Shown: positions 41,801 through 53,800 of the stretch, piece by piece | Position numbering within the stretch: position 1 is the stretch's first letter | How the letters are laid out: every line of letters starts with the position of its first letter | Source of the DNA: Nemertoderma westbladi | Lineage: Eukaryota; Xenacoelomorpha; Nemertodermatida; Nemertodermatidae | Assembly: GCA_032718475.1 (NCBI GenBank) | Contig: JAUCBJ010004973.1 | Span: 35,293-99,292, forward strand | Length of the DNA: 64,000 nt | Reading direction: 5' to 3' | Position numbers and translations under genes: made by a program | Notes under the pieces: generated by a model | The model's input: only the letters and a program-made list of their open reading frames with translations | Databases searched by the model: none | Told to the model about the DNA's origin: nothing

Positions 41801-44800
41801 GGTAGTTCTATCAAAAATGGATACCATCTGGTAATCAGATCTCTCCAGGCACCTGAAGACTAAGTTCTTTCGAGCCACAGTGGAAAGTGTATTTTTATAC
41901 GGGGGTGAGACCTGGACACTGACTAAATCATTTGAACAACGAATTGATGGATGCTACACAAGACTACTAAGGGCAGCCCTAAACATCAGCTGGAGACAAC
42001 ACATGACAAACGCCGAGCTTTATGGTACAATACCACCTGTATCAACCACCCTCCGTGAACGCAGATTAAGATTCAGTGGGCACTGCTGGCGAAGTAAAGA
42101 CGAGGTCATACCAGATCTACTTTTCTGGCAACCAACTCATGGAAAGCGTAGTCGTGGACGACCTGCCATAACATATATAGATCAACTTGAAAGGGATACT
42201 GAACTTGGGAGAAACGAAATTGCGACAACTATGGAGAATCGGGAAGCCTGGGAGGATCTCATTTCCACTGTCCGAGTTCGCTCAACCTAGTAGTAGTAGC
42301 ACCTGAATTGTACACAATAACAAAATTTGAAATTTGCCCCGTAAGTGACGATTTTTTTTAAAAATTCGTTGTAGCTTTTTCTATAACAAACTGTGGTTGG
42401 AGTGTATCACAGCAGGAGGGGACCGAATATGGTGGATCTGGCGATCAAATTATCAAGGCCAACCGACCATTCATTCTCGAATGATTTACATGTTTGTATA
42501 TTTTTAGTCCCGTACGTGACTTGACTTGGTCAATATGGTTGGCATTAACCCTTATACTACTCATCAATGCGCATCTTTTGGACTGGGTCACATATATGGG
42601 AAAAATCTGGTTTCCATGGTAAAGAGGTTCGAAAAAGTCTATGTATTTCAAGTCAATATTTATAACTCTATATGTAGCAAAACTCTCTATTAGATATAAA
42701 TTTGGGGTTTCTCAACTTAACTATAAGGTCCATAGCAGAGCTGATTGAGGTTAAATAGAAAATCTAGTTAACATGGCAACGAGGCTAAAAAGATGTTCAA
42801 TTTTTTAAAATGATTATTTGAACCATAACTTTAAGATATTACGACTTGGGACCAACCCCTACCCCCACTTCTGCATCCGAATTACATTGTTCTATTTCCC
42901 AGTTTCCATGACAACCACTGCAAACAGAGATTTTAACAAATATATCCTTAATTTTGCACATAAACTACTCAATGAAACTGCATTGGAGTCGATATGTGTT
43001 ATCTGGAACCACAAACTGGATCTTAATATAAAACTCAGCTATTCTAGAAAACTCCAGTTACCATGGTAATAGGAGTTGAATTTAAGGCATGTTACTTTTA
43101 ACTACTGTAGGTAAACCAAATGATCTGATGAGTCAAAGTTTATAGGAAATACCGTTTTAGTAGAGGGGGATATTGGGAAAATAAAACTCTTTACAGAGAA
43201 AGTGAAGTAATTAGGTCTAGACAGTTTCTGTTTACCGAATATAATATTTATGTAGGAGGGCTTAAAGCATTAAAGCTGTTTATCAATCAATAAAACCAAT
43301 AGTTGAGATTTTTTGGAGACTTTTTGACACTGTCAATTCAACAGTTTCCCGCTAGATGGCTACATCTAATAAACATTAAATCTCCTCCCATTTCTTTGCT
43401 TTTAACCCGTTCATTCAGAAAATCTGCAGATTTGTATTCGACCATTGTCAGTGGCTATTCCGTCTGCATTTATCTAGTCTGCCGCAAGAGGGCGAAATGT
43501 ATGAAAGTGATAACCTTCCCAATTTACTTGATTCTAATCTGTTTGAGCTGAATCTTGGAATATATGTACCAAACAACATGCTGCGTCTTTTTGAGGAAGG
43601 CGATTCATATGCAGTTATCCAGTCTGTCGCTAGAGGGCGAAATGTTTGAAAATGAAAGTTTTCTAAAATATAGTAGCAGCCTATATGTTAGACTAACATA
43701 ATATAGTAGCAGCCTATATGTTAGACTAACATAATATAGTAGCAGCCTATATGTTAGACTAACATAATATAGTAGCAGCCTATATGTTAGACTAACATTA
43801 GTAGCAGCCTATATGTTAGACTAACATAATATAGTAGCAGCCTATATGTTAGACTAACATTAGTTGCAGCCTATATGTTAGACTAACATAATATAGTAGC
43901 AGCCTATATGTTAGACTAACAGAATATAATAGCACCCTATATGTTAGACTAACATAATATAGTAGCAGCCTATATGTAAGACTAACATAATATAGTAGCA
44001 GCCTATATGTAAGACTAACATAATATAGTAGCAGCCTATATATTAGACTAACATAATATAGTAGCAGCCTATATGTTAGACTAACATAATATACTACTAG
44101 GATCGGCATGCTGAAACATACTCTTTGCATCGATTAGATCCTTGCGGGTGTCAGCGAGCGTACCTGTAACTATGGTGTACATTGAGTTCATACCCATTAA
44201 GTTCTCTATTAATAATCTTTCTTCCTCATTTGTAAAACTTTTCTTCGCCTTTATAGTTCTGAGCATTCCTAGCACCTCATTAACTGCATGTGTAATAAAA
44301 GATGTGTAATAGATAATAGTAGCCATTTCTTATATTTTTATGTTTTGTTCACGATTTTCGCTATTATATACCAAATTTCTAGAACTATGTTCTAGCAATA
44401 TAAACCAGCAAACATGTTCTAGAAGAAAAATTTAAAAATAACAAAAACTAGCTCCGCTAGAATATGTAATAGAATTATAAAAATAATAGCTAACATGTTT
44501 ACGAATATACTAGCTAGTATAAAAAAAATACCTTACATTAGGGTATTTCCTATATTAGGTAACTGCAACAAGAAATAGTTAATAATACACATACAATATT
44601 GCAATGTTCTAGAGTTAATATACGGAAATAATAACCTGAAGCGAATAAGACTGAATAATCACTGATGCCGTTCCAGAAGCAAATTAACCTGTATAATTAC
44701 CGAGGCCGCAGGCCGAGGTTATTATATTTGGTTAATTTGCTGAAGGATAAGGCAGAAGTGATTATTACAGTTTTATTCGCTTCAGGTTATTATTTCCGTA

Positions 44801-47800
44801 TATTAACTCTAGAACATTGCTACTACTACTACTACTAGGATCGGCATGCTGCATTGCAGCTGCATTTTTAAGAATGCTGTACCGGCTTGTCAACAAAATT
44901 GCACCGCCACAACTCCCTATCACCCATGACATTTGCTAGATCATCCGCATCTTTAAGGCCAGTGTCCTTTAAGATGCGTCTCAAGAAAGTCATGGGCTGT
45001 CCACCATGCTTATTCACTCCATGAGGCTGCCAAAGTACAAGATTATGCACTGGCTGGTCCTCACGGCGAAAGCAATGTCCTGCAAAGCGGAGGCGATTTT
45101 GTTCTAGTGTCAAGCTTGGGGGAACCAATGAGACACCTCCAATGTTATATAGTGTCTGGTTGGAGATGTGTGCATTGTACTTGACACAATGTACCCGGCG
45201 TAGCATTCTTGTGAATGTGCCATCCAGAGATTTGGTGTCCTCAGCAGTTAGAGCCCAGCATGGACTCCCGTAGAGGAGTACTGGAACTACTGCTGCTCTG
45301 AATAATCGGACCTTAAGTTTCCGATTAATTCTAGGTGACTTCCAAATCCTGGAAAGCCTATTCAAGGCTGCCCATGCCTTTCCCTTACGTATTCGAAGGT
45401 CCTCACCTGACTTCCGGATCCATGATCCCAGGTAACAGAAGTCGTCCACATGCTCAAGCATACCATCCTTTGAGCTTATGCTCATCCGATCAGAGACTTG
45501 CTGAGGACTTTCAAAGTTAACTGTCAGAATTTTGGTCTTTCTGGAGTTAATAATGTTCTAATGAGCTGAGGAGCCGTTGGGCTCCCTCTAATGATTCTGA
45601 GAGTACTCCTAAGTCATCAGCAAAGTCCAGATCAGTTAGGTACTTGGCACGATTTCCTCGACTATAACATAATATAGTAGCAGCCTATATGTTAGACTAT
45701 CATAATATAGTAGCAGAGTTAGTCCATGCTGGGCTCGAAATGCTGAGGACACTAAATCTCTGGATGGCACTTATACAAGAATGCTAGGAAGTGTCAAATA
45801 CAAAGCACAAACAGCTCCATCAAGACAATGTGCAAATTTAGAGAGGTGTCTAATTGGTTCCCTCCAAGCTGGGTAGTTGATTAGAGCCACCTCCGGTATG
45901 CAGGACATTACATTCGCCGGGGGTCCAGCCCATGCACAATCGTGTGCTTTGGCAGCCTCATTGAGAGAATAAGCATAGTGTGGCAGCCAATGATATAACA
46001 CTTATATACTTATTTAAGACACTTGTCTTAAAGATATAGAAATCACGCGAAAGTAGTAGTTCGAGGCGATATAATTTATTTGGACACCAGTTAAACCTTG
46101 GGGTTCTGGAATATTATTATAACTATACCTAAGTACCGTACATTAAGAGGTTAGCGTTTACTAGTAGCGTTCTAGGTAGAAACCACATTGCATATTTATA
46201 TTAGCATTTTATGTTTTTATTCTAGAATAATTTCTACTTCAAATTATATTTCAATACCACCCAATTACTAGCTACCGGAACCATAAAATCAACATAAACT
46301 CTATCTAGGTACCACAAAAAAACACTAGCTAGGTAGGCCTACCACAAAATTAGCTAGGTACCACAAAAAACACTAGCTAGGTAGGCCTACCACAAAATTA
46401 GCTAGGTACCACAAAAAACACTAGCTAGGTACCACAAAAAAAACACTAGCTACGTACCACAAAAAAACACTAGCTAGGTACCATATAAAAACATTAGCTA
46501 GGTACCACAAAAAAACAAGCCAGGGAAACACTAGCTAGGTACCACAAAAAAAACACTAGCTACGTACCACAAAAAAACACTAGCTAGGTACCATATAAAA
46601 ACATTAGCTAGGTACCACAAAAAAACAAGCCAGGGAAACACTAGCTAGGTACCACAAAAAAACACAAGCTAGGTACCACAAAAAGGCAGCAGCTAGGTAC
46701 CACATAAAAACATTAGCTAGGTACCACAAATAACACAAGCTAGGTACCACAAAAAAATAGCTAGGTACCACAAAAAAAACACTAGCTAGGCACTAAATAA
46801 AAACTCTAGATAGGTACCACAAAAAACACAATAGCTAGGTACCACAAAAACACAATACCTAGGTACCACAAAAACTCAATAGCTAGGTACCACAAAAAAC
46901 ATAAACCATAAAAAAAGGACATATATTTATGTTCGATTGTACTAATTTTTTGTTCTAGAACACATTTTTTATTTATTGTACTAATTTTTTATTCTAGAAC
47001 ACATTTTTTATATATTATACTAGCTAGTTTTTTCAAATTGTTTATAAATGTTTTATAACACGTGTTAGTTATCAATTTTATTATATATTTTTGTTCTAGA
47101 ACACATTTTTGGTAAATTATTAATGATATTATGATAATCGTTGACTGAATGACCCAGCGGTATGCGAGTGGGTGGAGTCAGAGTGGTAAATTATTAATAT
47201 AATCGTTGACTGTGAACGACCCAGCGGTATGCGAGCGGTGTCAGAGCGGTAAATTATTATGATGCGGCGGTATGGCGTGCGGTACACCGGCGCGGTTTAC
47301 CGCTCCAACCAGTTACCGCAACGGTGCCATTGAGTGTGAGTGAACGGGCTCCGGGTTGTGTACCACTCGCTTACCGTTTTGTTACATCTAGACTAACCAT
47401 TTGGACCAAACTACATCTCAACGGGTAATTTACCGCTCACGCAACGGTGAGTGTGAATGTGTCTTTAAAAATACTTATTTCGAATGGCTGGCTACCTCAA
47501 ATAGCTACCTTTCCTATTTTTAAATATGCAGGTTTTTAAATAAATTTTATTCTTAAATTGTTACTTTTTCGCTCGAATTTAGACCAAAATCGTGAGAAAA
47601 AGTTTCACTTTTTTCCGTAGGGAAAAAAGTAGATGACGTAGAACTTTCCTTGACGTATAAAAGGTTTGTACGTAATTTGAGCAAAATCCATGCACGCACT
47701 CAAAAGTTATGGCAAATTTAAGTGTCTGCGCGGCGTTCTCCAAAACGGAACTCAATATCCAATATTGGAGGCATCAGGAATTGAAGAGTACAGTAATTTG

Positions 47801-50800
47801 ATTTGCAGGAACTATGGAAGCAATATAATACTATAGTTCAATTTATTATTGTACCACTATATCTCAGTACGTTTTATTAAATAATTAAGCAACAAAAAAG
47901 TACCAATTTAAGAATAAAATTACGTAATACATGGGAAAAAAAACGTAGAACATTTTTTTCAATATTCTCTCGACCCTTTATTAACCTCGCTGACGGTCAA
48001 ATGCCTCGAGAATAATGAAAAAAAGTTATATTTTTCCCATGTAATAAATAAATATTGAACACAAATGATGTCCTAGGACATTAATTAAATGCGAAAAAGA
48101 AATATTATATTATACAAAGAAAACACCCCGCCCACGCCCACACACAGGCCATACCGTACTGCCAACAGGCCTGAATGGAACAATCGGGATCGGATGATGA
48201 TCTGGCTCTTCCTTTTAATAGACTCGCCCCACGCTTTAGCGATAACTACAGACGGAGGGAGGAGCTGTCTAGACGGATCAATCTACCTTCAATTTACTTT
48301 CCTCCTAAACTCAGTAAGGGGACCACAAGCGAAATGGATAACATAGACCGAAAAACTGAAAGTATAGAAAAAGATTTATCCGAAACTAACGATAGAATCC
48401 AGGCGACATTCGAAAAAGGCGATAAAATACTCAAGGAATTATTAGAACTCCTAAGGAAATCAATGAAAACTGAGGATGAGATGGATGAACTCGTTAAGAG
48501 AAACAAAAACCGAAAAATCGAAATTTTGAACCAGAAAGTAGCCGAAACTAAAGAGAGACTTGGTGTCGAGATCGAAAAAAAAGAGAATATTTCCAAGCAA
48601 TACTTTCAACTGGGTTGTCTAAAGGAGGATGGAGAGTGTATGAAAGATCAGAGAACCCTAGAGAAGAGCCATCACAAGACTAGATGGGTTATACAGAATC
48701 TACGAGGGAAGTTGTATGAATACACAGAGGAGTTGAGTGATTTAAAGTCGCAACTTCAGAAAGATAACTCCATGTCTAAGCAACCTGGCCAGCCAGTGGG
48801 CGTTGATTACTCCATGTCTAAGCAACCTGGCCAGCCAGTGGGCGTTGATTACTCCATGTCTAAGCAACCTGGCCAGCCAGTGGGCGTTGATTACTCCATG
48901 TCTGAGCAACCTGGCCAGCCAGTGGGCGTTGATTGCTCCATGTCTAAGCAACCTGGCCAGCTAGTGGGCGTTGATTACTCCATGTCTGAGCAACCTGGCC
49001 AGCCAGTGGGCGTTGATTGCTCCATGTCTAAGCAACCTTGCCAGCTAGTGGGCGTTGATTACTCCATGTCTAAGCAACCTGGCCAGCCAGTGGGCGTTGA
49101 TTACTCCATGTCTAAGCAACCTGGCCGGCTAGTGGGCGTTGATTACTCCATGTCTAAGCAACCTGGCCAGCCAGTGGGCGTTGATTACTCCATGTCTAAG
49201 CAACCTGGCCAGCCAGTGGGCGTTGATTGCTCCATGTCTAAGCAACCTGGCCAGCCAGTGGGCGTTGATTACTCCATGTCTAAGCAACCTGGCCAGCCAG
49301 TGGGCGTTGATTACTCCAGGTCTAAGCAACCTGGCCAGCCAGTGGGCGTTGATTACTCCATGTCTAAGCAACCTGGCCAGCCAGTGGGCGTTGATTACTC
49401 CATGTCTAAGCAACCTGGCCGGCTAGTGGGCGTTGATTACTCCATGTCTAAGCAACCTGGCCAGCCAGTGGGCGTTGATTACTCCATGTCTAAGCAACCT
49501 GGCCAGCCAGTGGGCGTTGATTGCTCCATGTCTAAGCAACCTGGCCAGCCAGTGGGCGTTGATTACTCCATGTCTAAGCAACCTGGCCGGCTAGTGGGCG
49601 TTGATTGCTCCATGTCTAAGCAACCTGGCCAGCCAGTGGGCGTTGATTACTCCATGTCTAAGCAACCTGGCCAGCCAGTGGGCGTTGATTACTCCATGTC
49701 TAAGCAACCTGGCCAGCCAGTGGGCGTTGATTACTCCATGTCTAAGCAACCTGGCCAGCCAGTGGGCGTTGATTGCTCCATGTCTAAGCAACCTGGCCAG
49801 CCAGTGGGCGTTGATTACTCCATGTCTAAGCAACCTGGCCAGGTTGTGGGCGTTGATTACTCCATGTCTAAGCAACCTGGCCAGCCAGTGGGCGTTGATT
49901 ACTCCATGTCTAAGCAACCTGGCCGGCTAGTGGGCGTTGATTACTCCATGTCTAAGCAACCTGGCCGGCTAGTGGGCGTTGATTACTCCATGTCTAAGCA
50001 ACCTGGCCAGCCAGTGGGCGTTGATTACTCCATGTCTAAGCAACCTGGCCGGCTAGTGGGCGTTGATTACTCCATGTCTAAGCAACCTGGCCAGCCAGTG
50101 GGCGTTGATTACTCCATGTCTAAGCAACCTGGCCGGCAAGTGGGCGTTGATTACTCCATGTCTAAGCAACCTGGCCAGCCAGTGGGCGTTGATTACTCCA
50201 TGTCTAAGCAACCTGGCCGGCCAGTGGGCGTTGATTGCTTGAGGTCTAAGCAACCTGGCCGGCTAGTGGGCGTTGATTACTCCATGTCTAAGCAACCTGG
50301 CCGGCTAGTGGGCGTTGATTACTCCATGTCTAAGCAACCTGGCCAGCTAGTGGGCGTTGATTACTCCATGTCTAAGCAACCTGGCCGGCCAGTGGGCGTT
50401 GATTGCTCGAGGTCTAAGCAACCTGGCCGGCTAGTGGGCGTTGATTACTCCATGTCTAAGCAACCTGGCCGGCTAGTGGGCGTTGATTACTCCATGTCTA
50501 AGCAACCTGGCCAGCCAGTGGGCGTTGATTACTCCATGTCTAAGCAACCTGGCCAGCCAGTGGGCGTTGATTACTCCATGTCTAAGCAACCTGGCCAGCC
50601 AGTGGGCGTTGATTACTCCATGTCTAAGCAACCTGGCCAGCCAGTGGGCGTTGATTACTCCATGTCTAAGCAACCTGGCCAGCCAGTGGGCGTTGATTAC
50701 TCCATGTCTAAGCAACCTGGCCAGTCAGTGGGCGTTGATTACTCCATGTCTAAGCAACCTGGCCAGCCAGTGGGCGTTGATTACTCCATGTCTAAGCAAC

Positions 50801-53800
50801 CTGGCCAGCCAGTGGGCGTTGATTACTCCATGTCTAAGCAACCTGGCCAGTCAGTGGGCGTTGATTACTCCATGTCTAAGCAACCTGGCCAGCCAGTGGG
50901 CGTTGATTACTCCATGTCTAAGCAACCTGGCCAGCCAGTGGGCGTTGATTACTCCATGTCTAAGCAACCTGGCCAGCCAGTGGGCGTTGATTACTCCATG
51001 TCTAAGCAACCTGGCCAGCCAGTGGGCGTTGATTACTCCATGTCTAAGCAACCTGGCCAGCCAGTGGGCGTTGATTACTCCATGTCTAAGCAACCTGGCC
51101 AGCCAGTGGGCGTTGATTACTCCAGGTCTAAGCAACCTAGCCGGCCAGTGGGCGTTGATTACTCCATGTCTAAGCAACCTGGCCAGCCAGTGGGCGTTGA
51201 TTACTCCAGGTCTAAGCAACCTAGCCGGCCAGTGGGGGTTGATTACTCCATGTCTAAGCAACCTGGCCAGCCAGTGGGCGTTGATTACTCCAGGTCTAAG
51301 CAACCTAGCCGGCCAGTGGGCGTTGATTACTCCATGTCTAAGCAACCTGGCCAGCCAGTGGGCGTTGATTACTCCATGTCTAAGCAACCTGGCCAGCCAG
51401 TGGGCGTTGATTACTCCAGGTCTAAGCAACCTGGCCAGCCAGTGGGCGTTGATTACTCCAGGTCTAAGCAACCTAGCCGGCCAGTGGGCGTTGATTACTC
51501 CATGTCTAAGCAACCTGGCCAGCCAGTGGGCGTTGATTACTCCAGGTCTAAGCAACCTAGCCGGCCAGTGGGCGTTGATTACTCCATGTCTAAGCAACCT
51601 GGCCAGCCAGTGGACGTTGATTACTCCATGTCTAAGCAACCTAGCCGGCCAGTGGGGGTTGAACGGTACAATTCGCGCAGAAGGTAATTAAGTAATTATT
51701 GACCGTACAGCTTACAACGTTGGATAAAAGAAGCTATTGCCCTTTCGTTGATGCAACAAAATGTCCCGGCTGAATGAATGTATTAACTGTCGATACGTAA
51801 CTAACCGCTAAATTGCATTTAAGTGCTTAACAGGCAGACATTTGTAAATATTACAATGTAAATAATACAGAAAAAATTATTTAATTAATTTAATAAAATC
51901 AAGTCAACAAATATAGTTAGGTATTTAATAAGAACAAATATAAAACTGCACCAACTTCCCATCACCAATCAGAACAATACAATTAAAAATATAAACAATA
52001 CAATTAATAATGGTGCACCAGGGATTTATATCGGTCTGCGAGGTCATTGCCCTGCAGACACGCACCATCCCCAAAGCCCAGCGCCCTCCACGGTCGCCGG
52101 CCACCATGCAGACAAAGGGTTTTTGAGCGGAGGAGCGTGAACTGCAGCCGCCTCCGAACTCCCCCCGAGAATGCAGGCTAGGCCGCGTTCCCGCATCCGC
52201 TGCCGCCGAGCCACTGGGGTCTCAGCGAGGTGGCTGATGAAGATATCAGTCTCCTTGCACCACACCCCGTCGGTGGTTCCGACAAGGGGGGTGAAGGAGA
52301 ACCTTTATCTTCACACACCGCGTTGTAATGCAATTTCTTGGCTAGGACTCTCTGTTGGAGGACAGAGTCCAAGGACCGGTGAGCATGGGGGCACCAGCAT
52401 TACGATCGCAATATCGAAAGAGATCCGCCCTAACTCCCCCCACCTCGCGCCCCCTTCTGTCAAGGTAACCGGACCCTAGGTTAACCTCACGCTGGACACA
52501 TGCACCCCCAAATGTAGAGGCAATGAGGTCCCCAAAGACCTCACGTACCTCATTGTGCCGCCTTATTATCAAGCCCCCCGACTTGCAGTTCAGGGCATGG
52601 GTTGTTGTAAAAGGCTCCGCACACCACTCGCACTTCGCCGGGCGGCGTCAGGCCATATCGCAGCGCAATGTTGTCGCGGAACACCTCCGGGGCAAGGTCG
52701 GTGTTATCGCCCAATAACGGCTGCGCCGTCAGCCACACACCCATCTTGTGGGACACCGTACGGTCGACTGTACGGCGCCTTTCGGCAGGGACAGAATGGA
52801 CTGTGGACTCCATCACTGTCTTATAGGCAGCGTCCCGGGCGACGCGACTCGCAGCCAATGCGGAGGCAAGACGGGCTGAGTGGTCGGCGACGTTGAGGGG
52901 GCTGCCCGTTGTCAGCGCCTCAACCACCCCAGCAGTCCCAGATAGCGACGCCTCCCTAGCTTGACCCCTCCGCATCAGGGGGTCCCGGATACCGATCCCA
53001 CCGTGGCGGCCAGGGAGGAGCACTAGCTCCTCATCCACCGTTCCGGGGGAGTCCCAAATCGGGCGGGGATGAAACGACGCAACAGTACCCGGCGAATCGG
53101 CGCCAGGTCCTCATCCCTTGTCCCCGCCATCCGGATCAGGAAGTCTCACTCCGCCTACAGAAAAAATAAGTTAGGGATAATAAATTTATTATTATTATAT
53201 TTTGTGGGCTATTTTAGAAGGGAGTAGACCGCCGAGGTGGTATATGCACTATTAGGTGTCCCAAGTGAAATTTGAATAAAATTATCATAATTTAAAATGA
53301 ACTCAAAATAAAGTCGTCCACATATCGAACGCATTCCAGGAGGATTTCTTCTCCTTTTTTTTAAGTCTTGATTTGTGATGATTTATCATTGGTATTTTGG
53401 GTGAATGAATGGCTTCATATTATTATCTTGGAGGCCATGATGGTGTAAATTGCTGACATGAACCACTATCTGAATGGTTGGAACATCTGACTTCCAACCT
53501 AGAGGTAACCAGTTCGATCCCAACCCAATGCCGACTTTTGTAAGGTGTAATCTCGCGAAACTCATGGGTGATAGGGAGTTGTGTCGGCGCAATTTTATCG
53601 ACAAGCCGTCACAGCATTCGTAATATTTGTTATATATATAAGCTCTAGTTAGAACAACTAAACCTGGGCTACATATTCTGTCCGGTAATATTCGAGACGG
53701 TTGCTCAGCCCGATACTGAGACTGCGAACTTTCTTAAGAGATCGACCGGGAGCTCCATTTCGTGTGATCCGGGTCTCGGTGGAGGGCCATTTAAGGCATT

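Larger units (their letters stand above)
39100..42560. mobile_element. Possible DNA element bounded by an inverted repeat
   Basis: AATGCCAACCATATTGACCAA near 39210-39231 has its reverse complement at about 42526-42548, with CGTACG-type sequence following on the inner side of each. Related CGTCACGTATT, GTCACGTATGTGAC and CCGTAAGTGACG patches lie inside. The 19-bp array and an RTE insertion occupy the interior. Boundaries are uncertain. Confidence 0.3.

Noticed and set aside
50851-51639. Minus-strand ORF with LARLLRHGVINAH repeats opposite the 42-bp array
   Set aside because: Antisense shadow of a period divisible by 3; it lacks any unique flanking coding sequence, unlike the + strand ORF.
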